This document shows, piece by piece, positions 26,570 through 34,144 of a stretch of DNA of 64,000 bases. The position numbers were made by a program, and so were the translations under genes. The notes under the pieces were generated by a model. It ran no database searches, was not told the DNA's origin, and saw nothing but the letters and a program-made list of their open reading frames with translations. Within the stretch, counting starts at the first letter, position 1, and each line of letters begins with the position of its first letter. Source of the DNA: Paenarthrobacter ilicis. Lineage in GTDB: Bacteria > Actinomycetota > Actinomycetes > Actinomycetales > Micrococcaceae. The DNA is taken from positions 558,001 through 622,000 of the forward strand of contig NZ_JAFBCD010000001.1 of NCBI RefSeq assembly GCF_016907545.1, given 5' to 3'.

Positions 26570-27514
26570 TCAAGCACCTGCTGGCTCGCGTATGAAGGGC
26601 AGCTCTCCGGCGAGGAGATTTTCCGGCTGGTCTGTGGCGCTGAGGCAAACATTCTCCCGGAGCCATGCGCGCATCCCGGGACCTGTGTCCCCGCGTTCCA
26701 AAGCGACAGTCATCACGGCCTTGAGATAGCTCAGTTTGTCGCCTGTGTCGAAGCGCCGGCCGCGGAAGACCACGCCGTACACGCCGGAACCCGGGCCGTC
26801 GGAAACCGCCAGGGTTTGCAGGGCATCCGTCAGCTGAATTTCCCCTCCGCGGCCTGGAGCCGTCTGCTCAAGGACCTCAAAAACCCGCGGGTGCAGGACA
26901 TAGCGGCCGATGACGGCAAGGTTCGACGGCGCGTGGTCAGGTTCAGGTTTTTCGACGAGGCCGCGGATCCTGAAGGCCCCGTTCACTTCGCCGGAGGCAA
27001 CGTCGGCACAACCGTAGGAACTGATCTGTTCGGGGTCCACCTCCATCAAAGCCACGACTGAGCCCCCAGTGCGTTCCTGGACCTGGGCCATGTCGTCCAG
27101 AATGCTGTCCTGTTCGTCGATCAGGTCATCACCGAGCAACACCGCGAATGGTTCATTGCCGACGTGTGCCCGCGCCCGAAGGACGGCATGGCCCAGCCCT
27201 TTCGGGTCGCCCTGGCGCAGGTAGTGCAGATCCGCCAACGACGAGGACTCCTGGACGGCTGCCAGCTTTGCGTGATCTCCCTTGGCTATGAGGGTTTGCT
27301 CGAGGAAGGGCTCGCGGTCGAAGTGATCTTCCAAAGCCCGCTTGTTCCGCCCCGTGATCATGACGACATCGGTAATACCTGCCCGGACGGCTTCTTCCAC
27401 GACGTACTGGATGGCGGGCTTGTCGACGACGGGGAGCATTTCTTTCGGCGTCGCTTTGGTAGCCGGCAGGAACCTTGTTCCGAGCCCCGCCGCGGGAATG
27501 ACTGCTTTACGCAT
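26570..27514 (-). CDS. galU: UTP-glucose-1-phosphate uridylyltransferase
   Basis: A 314-residue enzyme making UDP-glucose from UTP and glucose 1-phosphate. It has the nucleotide-binding AAGLGTRFLPATKATPKEML motif, DKPAIQYVVEEA, the GHAVLRARAHVG region, VLLGDDLI with the metal aspartate, and RFDTGDKLSYLKA near the C-terminus. The start is ATG 27514 with AAGGAT 6 bases upstream; the longer open frame (to 27631) adds residues not seen in the family. Its start overlaps the end of the adenylation-domain-like gene by 8 bp, so it is the last member of the leftward run that begins at 30780. Supplying UDP-sugar to that run is possible, but galU is also general housekeeping. Confidence 0.95.
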   Translation of the reverse strand: MRKAVIPAAGLGTRFLPATKATPKEMLPVVDKPAIQYVVEEAVRAGITDVVMITGRNKRALEDHFDREPFLEQTLIAKGDHAKLAAVQESSSLADLHYLRQGDPKGLGHAVLRARAHVGNEPFAVLLGDDLIDEQDSILDDMAQVQERTGGSVVALMEVDPEQISSYGCADVASGEVNGAFRIRGLVEKPEPDHAPSNLAVIGRYVLHPRVFEVLEQTAPGRGGEIQLTDALQTLAVSDGPGSGVYGVVFRGRRFDTGDKLSYLKAVMTVALERGDTGPGMRAWLRENVCLSATDQPENLLAGELPFIREPAGA

Positions 27515-28388
27515 GGGAATCCTTTGGTTTGTGGTTGTTACCGGCGACGAAGTCTGCCGGGCAGTAGTCGGACATCTCCTCAACAGCTGTTGCGGGGTCC
27601 CAGTAGTGGAAAATGGCGCACGGGAATGCATCCGCCAGAGTGGTGCGGGAATTGCTGTCGAAGGGTTCGAGGGTGATGACGTCCCGGAACTGGGCGAACA
27701 CGGCCCCCGGGAAGTCGTTGAGCCGCTGGGGAAGCGCCGAAGGCACCACCAGCAGATCCGCTTCGGTCTCGCGGAGGTGCTGCCTCAAGCAGTCTCCGGT
27801 CAGTGATTCGTGGTGGTTGATCAGATCGACTGTTCCACCGGCGGCCAGAACCGCCCACACATCGATCATGGACCCTGGGTGCACCATGCTGGTGAGTCCG
27901 AGTACTGTGCGCGTCGAGAGGCTGAACCTTTTTTCAGCGCCTTGGAGAACATCGACGAACTGCTGGAGATCCACCGCGGTTGTCCCGGCGCCTGACCCCT
28001 CCTGAAGCCATACGGCGGATGAAAAGGATGATGGTGGCCCGGATACGGCGGCGGCTTTGAGGTAGTCCCCGTCAGGGTGCATGAAGCCGGTGGCCTGCTC
28101 AAGGACCGCGTGAGCATGCAGCGGTCCTTCGGCGCTTGACGGGAGCGGAAATCCTGCAGCCCCGAGTGCCCAGAGCGCCGCGGATTCCACAATGGTTTCC
28201 GGGCCCGGGACTGCGCCAAAAGCCACCAGCTCGCCTGCCCGCACGCCTTTGAGCTGCATGGCCAGTGCACGGGTGGTGATCTGTCGGTGCACGGCAGCGT
28301 ACGGGAAGTCATGGCAATTCCACCGAAGCGCCACCTTGCCGGGGTGGTGCCTGGCAGTGTCATGAATGGCTGAAACGAGGGGATGCAC
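27507..28388 (-). CDS. Short, degenerate adenylation (AMP-binding)-domain-like protein
   Basis: About 293 residues resembling the N-terminal half of an acyl-CoA ligase/NRPS adenylation domain: IHDTARHHPGKVALRW, an ALAMQLKGVRAGELVAFGA core, then ESAALWALGAAGFPLP. Where the P-loop (T/S-S-G-T/S-T-G-x-P-K) should be there is only EGSGAGTTAVDL, and the C-terminal domain is missing, so ATP activation is doubtful. The later part (AGGTVDLINHHESL...LVVPSALPQRL) still follows the N-terminal domain order. I chose GTG 28388, with AGGAAGG 8 bases upstream; a TTG at 28454 is possible. It overlaps the luciferase-like gene by 29 bp and galU by 8 bp. It may be a structural or acyl-binding relic rather than a ligase. 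Some actinobacterial proteins of this size show the same truncation. Confidence 0.65.
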   Translation of the reverse strand: MHPLVSAIHDTARHHPGKVALRWNCHDFPYAAVHRQITTRALAMQLKGVRAGELVAFGAVPGPETIVESAALWALGAAGFPLPSSAEGPLHAHAVLEQATGFMHPDGDYLKAAAVSGPPSSFSSAVWLQEGSGAGTTAVDLQQFVDVLQGAEKRFSLSTRTVLGLTSMVHPGSMIDVWAVLAAGGTVDLINHHESLTGDCLRQHLRETEADLLVVPSALPQRLNDFPGAVFAQFRDVITLEPFDSNSRTTLADAFPCAIFHYWDPATAVEEMSDYCPADFVAGNNHKPKDSHA

Positions 28389-29358
28389 TCCTTGCCCCTT
28401 CCTGGGCGCCGTTGTCTGGGGAGGACAGCTTGTCTCCGGGGGACAGGCGGGCAAAGGCGCGGGCGATGAGTGAGTTGGAGTTGATGCGGTCCGCCAACCG
28501 AGGAACAGGACTGCTGATCATCAGTTCATCGACGCCCAGTTCTTCCGCCAGGGTGGCGAGCTGCTGGGCGACGTCTTCCGCGGCGCCAACGATCAGCCGG
28601 CTTTCGTTGTTTTCAGTCCGGCGAAGCTCCTCTGCGGACCAGCCTGAAGGATGGGCGTTGAGGGGGAAGGGTTCGTCCAGGCCGAGGTCTTTTCGTGCCC
28701 TCCAGAGCCGCACCGGGTTGGCGATTTCCTGAGCCTTGGCGTCGGTGTCGGCTGCGATGGCCCGTACCGCAAGCAGTGCCTCCGGTTCCTTCCGCGCACT
28801 ACCGCGATGAAAGTTCTCCCGGTAGTGCGCGAGCGCTGCTCTGCTGCTTCCGGTGTTGAGGAAGTGGGCGTGGGCGTAGCCTGCTCCGGTGGCTGCGGCC
28901 AGGGGCGCCGAGCCGGTGCCGGCACCCAGCAGCCAGATATCCAGGTCATCCCGCCCCTCCGTTCCGGGCATCAGGCCAAGCCGTGCGTGCAGTTCGATGA
29001 TCTTCTCGTTGAAGGAACCCGTACCGCCGCTGCCGGCCCGGCCGACGCCGAGGTTCACGCGGCCCGGATGGAGGGCGGCAAGGATGTCGAAGGACTCAGC
29101 GACCTGCCACGGCTCGTGCAGGCCCAACAGGACCCCGCCGGAACCGACGGTGATCCGCGTGGTGGCATCCAGGACGGCCATGGCCATCAGGGAGGGCGTG
29201 GTGCCGGCGAAGCCCGGGGAGTCGTGGTGTTCGGCGAGCCAGAAGCGGTGGTAGCCGGCTTCCTCGGCAGCGCGGGCCAACGCAATGGTTTCACCCAGGG
29301 CACCGGCCTTGCTGTGGCCGGCGGCGACGGGGGACTGATCCAGGACTGAGAGCTTCAT
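28360..29358 (-). CDS. LLM-class (luciferase-like) flavin-dependent oxidoreductase
   Basis: A 332-residue F420/FMN-dependent oxidoreductase of the bacterial luciferase-like superfamily. It begins MKLSVLDQSPV, followed by GETIALARAAEEAGYHRFWLAEHH, the GGVLLGLHEPWQVAESFDILAALHPGRV barrel segment with NLGVGRAG, and a late VDELMISSP strand. Members oxygenate or reduce diverse small molecules. ATG 29358 overlaps the stop of the 173-residue gene (ATGA); an upstream extension to 29610 only overlaps that gene. Third in the leftward run. Similar enzymes are frequent both in housekeeping metabolism and in biosynthetic clusters, so the substrate is open. Confidence 0.9.
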   Translation of the reverse strand: MKLSVLDQSPVAAGHSKAGALGETIALARAAEEAGYHRFWLAEHHDSPGFAGTTPSLMAMAVLDATTRITVGSGGVLLGLHEPWQVAESFDILAALHPGRVNLGVGRAGSGGTGSFNEKIIELHARLGLMPGTEGRDDLDIWLLGAGTGSAPLAAATGAGYAHAHFLNTGSSRAALAHYRENFHRGSARKEPEALLAVRAIAADTDAKAQEIANPVRLWRARKDLGLDEPFPLNAHPSGWSAEELRRTENNESRLIVGAAEDVAQQLATLAEELGVDELMISSPVPRLADRINSNSLIARAFARLSPGDKLSSPDNGAQEGARSASPRFSHS

Positions 29359-29876
29359 CGGGTCGAGGTGGTGGTGCCGGGCTTGGAAGAGGGAACGATC
29401 GTGTAGTCGGCCAGGAAGACGAGGTTGTGAATCTCGGCCGAGGCGATGGCGCGCAGGATCGGAAGTTCCTGCGCGGCCTGTTCGGGGGTAAACACGTTCA
29501 GCGGCCATTCCTTGACCGTCCCGCCCCGCAGGTGGGGATGATGGAAGCCCCGTCCGTAGTAGGCGTGAATGGTGATCGGGGGGATCCCCGCAGCGCGTTG
29601 TTCTGCCCATCCGAGCGTCCAGGAGCAGATCAGTCCGGTGTCCGGTGACCGGCCAACGCCGGAGGATTCCACGGTGCCCTGCCCCAGCATGAGGGCATTG
29701 TTGACTTCATCAAGAGCCTGGCGTGCGTAGGGTTCCAGCAGATCAACGGCGGATCGGAAGAGCGCTTCCTTGTCCTGCCGGCTGACGGCCTCTCCGTGGG
29801 TTCCATCGCGGAGGTCAGCGAAGTGCCGCAGCAGGGCTTTGGTGTAGGCCGCCTCCGGGCTGGTGGTGGTGCTCAT
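29355..29876 (-). CDS. Unknown 173-residue protein
   Basis: I do not recognise this protein. It is 173 residues, without signal peptide or membrane span. The N-terminal half is helical (EAAYTKALLRHFADLRDG, LLEPYARQALDEVNNAL). The second half holds a histidine-rich patch, HAYYGRGFHHPHLRG, followed by KEWPLNVFTPEQAAQELPILRAIAS and a hydrophobic LVFLADYTIV strand. The clustered histidines could bind metal. ATG 29876 begins one base after the hydrolase stop, with GGAG in that gene's last codons; its own stop overlaps the luciferase-like start. It is therefore locked into the run between the hydrolase and the oxidoreductase, and a shared pathway step is likely. Confidence 0.75.
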   Translation of the reverse strand: MSTTTSPEAAYTKALLRHFADLRDGTHGEAVSRQDKEALFRSAVDLLEPYARQALDEVNNALMLGQGTVESSGVGRSPDTGLICSWTLGWAEQRAAGIPPITIHAYYGRGFHHPHLRGGTVKEWPLNVFTPEQAAQELPILRAIASAEIHNLVFLADYTIVPSSKPGTTTSTR

Positions 29877-29877
29877 C

Positions 29878-30780
29878 TCATGCTCCTTCAGTTGTAGCTG
29901 GTTGGTTGTCTTTGAGGCTCAGGCGGGTTTGGATCCACCGATGGACCGGGTTCGCCGGCGAGCTGTCCAGGAAGTGTCCGTGGGCGACGGCCGGGCTTAC
30001 TTCCAGATCCACAGGGACCGATGATGCTGCCAACCGCTGGGCGAACTGCTCGACGTCGTCACGCACCGGGTCGGCCGCGCCGACGATAAGTGAGACAGGA
30101 CAGAGCCCAGTGAGTTTGGTGGCGTGCAGCGGCGAAAGGTACAGCCTTTCCCGGAGGTCAGTTTCGGAGCCGGCGTACTCACCCCACGCATCCAGCAGCA
30201 TTGATCGGGGCGGGAAGGACCTGCTGTGCCGGTAGGAAGCTGCGCTGCACTCGGGATCCAACGGGGGATAGGCCAGGACTTGTCCGTGAAGCGGCAGTCC
30301 ATTGTCCCGGAACCAGAGTGCGACTCCCGCAGCCAGGGTGCCACCTGCGCTGTCACCGCCCACCAGGACCGGGTGGTTGTACGTTTGCTGTGCCCAGAGA
30401 GTGGCTGCGGCGATGTCCATCACGGCGGTGGGGTGGAGCCACCGGGGAGCAAGCCGGTAGCCCACGCTGATGATCCTTGCAGTGCCCAGAGAAGCCAGAG
30501 CGGCGCACGCTTCATGCCAGCCCTCAATCGATCCACGGGTCCAGCTGCCGCCATGGGCCCACACCAGTGTTACGGACGGGCGGGCTGCGGCTTCATATAT
30601 GCGCAACCGGATATCCGCACCGTCCGCCCCCTGCACAAAGAGGTCCGACCACGGCACAAAGAGGTCCGACCACGGCACAGTGATGTCCGGCCGCGGCGCA
30701 TTGCTGTCCGGCCGCGGCGCAGGGGGCCGTTTTTCGCGGAGACGCGGGGCCCCGGGCAGCGCAGAAGTATCTGAAGTCAT
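29878..30780 (-). CDS. Alpha/beta hydrolase, HSL-type esterase/lipase
   Basis: A 300-residue serine hydrolase. The oxyanion motif is VWAHGGSWTRG, the nucleophile elbow GGDSAGGTLA, the acid is probably in GAADPVRDD, and the histidine in VAHGHFLD. ATG 30780 has AAGGAT 7 bases upstream; a GTG at 30795 is the alternative. The first 55 residues are proline-rich and include a heptad-like repeat (PDITVPW, SDLFVPW, SDLFVQG) encoded by a degenerate 21-bp tandem array, an unusual leader for this family. First gene of the leftward run, divergent from the cupin-like gene across a 181-bp region with the TRTCACTGVCAGGG motif. It probably cleaves an ester or lactone; substrate unknown. Confidence 0.9.
   Translation of the reverse strand: MTSDTSALPGAPRLREKRPPAPRPDSNAPRPDITVPWSDLFVPWSDLFVQGADGADIRLRIYEAAARPSVTLVWAHGGSWTRGSIEGWHEACAALASLGTARIISVGYRLAPRWLHPTAVMDIAAATLWAQQTYNHPVLVGGDSAGGTLAAGVALWFRDNGLPLHGQVLAYPPLDPECSAASYRHSRSFPPRSMLLDAWGEYAGSETDLRERLYLSPLHATKLTGLCPVSLIVGAADPVRDDVEQFAQRLAASSVPVDLEVSPAVAHGHFLDSSPANPVHRWIQTRLSLKDNQPATTEGA
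30633..30716. repeat. Four degenerate 21-bp tandem units inside the hydrolase gene
   Basis: Units start at 30633, 30654, 30675 and 30696. The first two are identical (GCACAAAGAGGTCCGACCAC plus G); units 3 and 4 diverge to GCACAGTGATG and GCGCATTGCTG with the ending TCCGGCCGCG. Being 21 bp they keep frame and encode seven-residue repeats in the hydrolase N-terminus. Confidence 0.85.
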
Positions 30781-30829
30781 GCTTTCATCCTTCACGCCAT
30801 GGAGGATCCGCGCCTGTCCCTGCTCTGCC

Positions 30830-30843
30830 TATCACTGACAGGG
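30830..30843 (+). promoter_or_regulatory. Shared motif TATCACTGACAGGG in the divergent promoter
   Basis: One of three copies of TRTCACTGVCAGGG in the window (others at 39283-39296 and 39369-39382, flanking the XRE regulator). It lies 50 bp from the hydrolase start and 118 bp from the cupin-like gene. A weaker version (TGGCACTGCCAATA) follows at 30859-30872. Probably an operator or regulator-bound -35 region. Confidence 0.6.
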
Positions 30844-30961
30844 GGTGGATAACTTTGCCTGGCACTGCCAATACTTGCTCCAGTGGGACAGTGTTGTGGC
30901 CTGGCGAAGGTTTCGCACCGTTCCACTTCTTTGTGCCGATCCGTAGGTGCGCAGAGATTGA

Positions 30962-31672
30962 ATGATGACCTTGGGGGTAATTGTGGGAACTGTCCTATTG
31001 GAAGAACTGTCCTTCAGCAGCGAGTTGACTCATGCCGTCGTGCTGCGGGATGTCCAGCAGTACGAGGTGACAGGACCCGTCGTCGTGGTGAATCTGGCTG
31101 GTAGCGACGCGTTCGTCGGTCACGGACAGTCGGCGGCATTGCCGGCCTTTAGCTCCACGATTCTCCACGGTGGTTCCATCACAGGGGCCCTGCTCGCGGT
31201 GCTGTCCGTGGAGACGGTCCAGAACGGGGAACAGCGCGCAAGGGATCTCGGATGGGCCGACTTCTATGGTGCCGAGGCTGGACAGCCGGTCCTGCTGCGC
31301 TCCACGCAGGACACGCTGGGGACGGTCCTGCTGGACCCCGCCCTGGTTCTGCGACAGCCCGGGCTGACGCCGGGAGAGAAGGCCTTCACTGTGAAGGCCA
31401 ATCTGTGGTTCAGCCCCGCAGGAACCGACTGCGGAATACACAACCGGCATGATTTCATCGAGGTCCACACCCAGATTTCCGGGCTTGGACGCATGCAGAA
31501 GTTCACCTCGCAGGAACACGGGTCCCTTTATGAGGACCAGCTGTTGAGCCCTGGCAATACCAACCCTGTGCCGTTCTGTCTGGAACGGGAGGGTACCTTC
31601 ACCTACCCGTGGCACCAGTACCGGGCCGACACAGACTGTATCTGGCTCGCGCTGGAATACCACCTCAGCTAA
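30962..31672 (+). CDS. Cupin-like protein, candidate AUDH cupin half
   Basis: A 236-residue protein with no signal peptide. The C-terminal half looks like a cupin metal site: HNRHDFIEVHTQISGLGRMQKF supplies an HDxxEVH pattern, then a GSLYEDQLLSPG turn and the closing FTYPWHQYRADTDCIWLALEYH strands. The N-terminal 120 residues are beta-rich (VVVVNLAGSDAFVG and later LLRSTQDTLGTVLLD). Start ATG 30962 (or 30965); the ribosome site is weak, so a leaderless or later start is possible. It heads a rightward run containing an FG-GAP propeller resembling fungal aldos-2-ulose dehydratase (AUDH), an enzyme that combines a propeller with cupin domains; this gene could be the cupin part. That link is my inference. 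Confidence 0.65.
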   Translation: MMTLGVIVGTVLLEELSFSSELTHAVVLRDVQQYEVTGPVVVVNLAGSDAFVGHGQSAALPAFSSTILHGGSITGALLAVLSVETVQNGEQRARDLGWADFYGAEAGQPVLLRSTQDTLGTVLLDPALVLRQPGLTPGEKAFTVKANLWFSPAGTDCGIHNRHDFIEVHTQISGLGRMQKFTSQEHGSLYEDQLLSPGNTNPVPFCLEREGTFTYPWHQYRADTDCIWLALEYHLS

Positions 31673-31739
31673 TCACTCCGTCTCATATCCGCCGGCGACC
31701 ACCGGCAGGTCCTTCACGCCCATTTTCAGGAGAGCAGCA

Positions 31740-32921
31740 ATGAAAAACATTGGAATTGTCTTCGGTACACGACCCGAAGCTGTGAAATTCGCCCCCATCA
31801 TCCACGCCCTGATCCAGGATCCGCGTTTCCGCCCGGTGCTGATTTCCACGGGCCAGCACCGTGAAATGCTGGACAGCACTTTGGAGGAATTCGGCATCAC
31901 CCCTGATGTTGAACTGCGCATCATGAAAGAACAGCAGACCCTCTCGCAGGTGACCCACCGGATACTGGAAGGACTCTGCTCCGGAGACCATATGGAAGGC
32001 CTCGACGCCGTCATGGTCCACGGGGACACCGCCACCACCCTTGCCGGCGCCCTGGCCGCACTGCACCGCTCCGTGCCCATCATCCACGTCGAGGCCGGCC
32101 TGCGAAGCGGGAACAATTACTCGCCGTTCCCGGAGGAAGTGAACCGGAAGCTGGTGGCGCAGATCGCCGCACTGCATCTGGCCCCCACTCCGGGAAACAG
32201 CGCCAACCTGATCCGTGAAGGCGTCCGGGAACACTCCATCGTGATCACCGGGAACACCATAGTTGATGCCCTGCAGTGGGGCATGAACAACCTTCGCGGC
32301 TACGGGGAACCGGCGTTGGCGGATCTCGACAATGATCCCCGCAAGGTGATCCTGTCCACCACCCACAGGCGCGAAAGCCATGGCCGTCCGATGCGGGAGA
32401 TTGCCGCGGCACTGGCTGACATCGCCCGGCGACGGGAAGACGTCCGCATCGTTGTGCCACTTCACCTCAACCCCAAGGTACGCGAAGTCATGGTTCCGGT
32501 CCTGAGCGGTATCCCCAACGTGGACATGGTGGACCCGCTTCCCTACCTGAGCTTCTGCAGGCTCTTGCAGCGCAGCGATCTGATCCTCTCGGACAGCTCG
32601 GGGGCCGAAGAAGAAGGCCCTGCGCTGGGTAAGCCGACGCTGGTGTTGCGCGAAATCACCGAACGCAGCGAATCGATCCTGACGGGAAGTTCGCGCCTGG
32701 TCAGCCGAAACCGTGGCCAGATCGTTCACGAGGTGGAACGCCTGCTCGATGATGCGAACGCCTACATGGAGATGGCCACAGCGATTAACCCCTACGGTGA
32801 TGGCAAAGCCACCGAACGAACCATTGCTGCGGTGGCCCACTACTTCAAGTTGGGCCCGGCCGCCATGCCGTTCGTGCCCGGTGCAGATTTCGTGCCGGCA
32901 CAGACGCGAACCGCAGCATGA
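31740..32921 (+). CDS. wecB: Non-hydrolysing UDP-N-acetylglucosamine 2-epimerase
   Basis: A 393-residue epimerase interconverting UDP-GlcNAc and UDP-ManNAc. Signatures: GTRPEAVKFAPIIHAL, the STGQHREML loop, VHGDTATTLAGALAA, the HVEAGLRSGNNYSPFPEEVNR active-site stretch, and the UDP-binding LSDSSGAEEEGPALGKP with ITERSESILTGSSRLV. Length is normal. AGGAG lies 9 bases before the ATG; its stop overlaps the MFS gene by 4 bp. It sits second in the coupled rightward run, so either the run builds a ManNAc-containing product or the epimerase chemistry was recruited for a related sugar nucleotide. WecB-type symbol by family; the exact role here is open. Confidence 0.93.
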   Translation: MKNIGIVFGTRPEAVKFAPIIHALIQDPRFRPVLISTGQHREMLDSTLEEFGITPDVELRIMKEQQTLSQVTHRILEGLCSGDHMEGLDAVMVHGDTATTLAGALAALHRSVPIIHVEAGLRSGNNYSPFPEEVNRKLVAQIAALHLAPTPGNSANLIREGVREHSIVITGNTIVDALQWGMNNLRGYGEPALADLDNDPRKVILSTTHRRESHGRPMREIAAALADIARRREDVRIVVPLHLNPKVREVMVPVLSGIPNVDMVDPLPYLSFCRLLQRSDLILSDSSGAEEEGPALGKPTLVLREITERSESILTGSSRLVSRNRGQIVHEVERLLDDANAYMEMATAINPYGDGKATERTIAAVAHYFKLGPAAMPFVPGADFVPAQTRTAA

Positions 32922-34144
32922 CGAGGCTGCCGTTGGGCCTGCTGGCCCTCGCGGTGGGAGGCTTCGGCATCGGCCTCACCGAGTTCGTCATCCTGGGCCT
33001 GTTGCCGGAGGTGGCCGCGGATTTCTCCGTCAGCATCCCGGTCGCAGGGCACCTGGTTTCCGGCTACGCACTCAGCGTGGCCGTTGGAGGGGTGGTGGTG
33101 ACTGCAGCGACGGCGGCCCTTCGCCCCAAGACGGTCCTCTGCGCCTTGATGGTGCTCTTCATTCTGGGAAACCTCCTGTCGGCAGTGGCAGGGGACTACG
33201 CCACGATGTTTGCCGGCCGAATTGTGGCCGCACTGTGCCACGGGGCGTTCTTTGGGATTGGTGCCGTGTTGGCTTCGAACCTGGTCACGCCCGATCGCAA
33301 AGCCAGGGCCATCTCCATCATGTTCGCCGGGCTGACCATCGCGAACGTCATCGGCGTTCCGCTGGGCACGTTCCTGGGCCAACAGTTCGGCTGGCGGTCC
33401 ACCTTCTGGGCAATCACCATCGTGGGGGTCATCGCCCTGACCGGGCTGATCGCCTACATCCCTGCGCAGGACGCGGTAGAACGCGGACCTGGACAGCTGC
33501 GTCGTGAGCTCGGGGCCTTCGCGTCCGGCCAGGTATGGCTGTCCATTCTGGTCACCGTCTTTGGGTTCGGGGCCATGTTCGGTGCCTTCACCTACATTGC
33601 GCCGATGCTCACCTCACTGGCCGGGATGCCGGCCTCGGCCGTGCCGTGGATGCTGGTCATCTTCGGTGCCGGGCTGTTCACCGGGAACATCCTCGGCGGC
33701 AAAGCCGCAGACGGAAACCTGGACAAATCCCTGCTGATCCTCCTGTCGGCACTGACCTTTGTCCTGCTGGTGTTCACCGTGACCGTCCACAACCCGTGGG
33801 GTGCAGCGGTGACGTTGTTCCTCCTCGGCGCCGTCGGATTCGCGGCAGTGCCCGGCATGCAGACCCGTGTCCTGTCCTTCGCCCACCGGGCGCCAACACT
33901 GGCCTCCGGTGTCAATATCTCCGCATTCAACCTCGGCAATGCGATCGGCGCCCACCTCGGCGGGACAACCATCGCGGCTGGGTTTGGCCTGGCCTCGCCC
34001 ATCTGGGTAGGCGCAGGCCTGGCCATCATCGCCGTAGCTCTCATTGCGTCAGCGTCGCTGGCGCTGCAACGAACGAAGACCCCACCCGCCGGCACGCCGG
34101 AAACAGCACCATCACCCGCACTCACACGAAAGGTACTCTCATGA
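32918..34144 (+). CDS. MFS transporter, DHA1/AraJ-type exporter
   Basis: A 408-residue, 12-span permease. It begins MTRLPLGLLALAVGGFGIGL with TEFVILGLLPEVAADF in span 1, the signature of AraJ/DHA1 drug-H+ antiporters, and has GALSV-type loops and SIMFAGLTIANVIGVPLGTFLGQ in span 5 (antiporter motif C region). Relatives export sugars or drugs. It overlaps the epimerase stop (ATGA) and the propeller gene start (ATGA), so it is fully coupled to the sugar-related genes and probably exports their product. Confidence 0.9.
   Translation: MTRLPLGLLALAVGGFGIGLTEFVILGLLPEVAADFSVSIPVAGHLVSGYALSVAVGGVVVTAATAALRPKTVLCALMVLFILGNLLSAVAGDYATMFAGRIVAALCHGAFFGIGAVLASNLVTPDRKARAISIMFAGLTIANVIGVPLGTFLGQQFGWRSTFWAITIVGVIALTGLIAYIPAQDAVERGPGQLRRELGAFASGQVWLSILVTVFGFGAMFGAFTYIAPMLTSLAGMPASAVPWMLVIFGAGLFTGNILGGKAADGNLDKSLLILLSALTFVLLVFTVTVHNPWGAAVTLFLLGAVGFAAVPGMQTRVLSFAHRAPTLASGVNISAFNLGNAIGAHLGGTTIAAGFGLASPIWVGAGLAIIAVALIASASLALQRTKTPPAGTPETAPSPALTRKVLS

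Noticed and set aside
30633-30716. Possible CRISPR-like repeats
   Set aside because: Units are only 21 bp and abut without spacers; they are in-frame tandem repeats within a gene.
33535-34140. N-terminal extension of the propeller frame
   Set aside because: It overlaps the exporter gene in another frame and shows no beta-blade features; ATG 34141 in the ATGA overlap is preferred.
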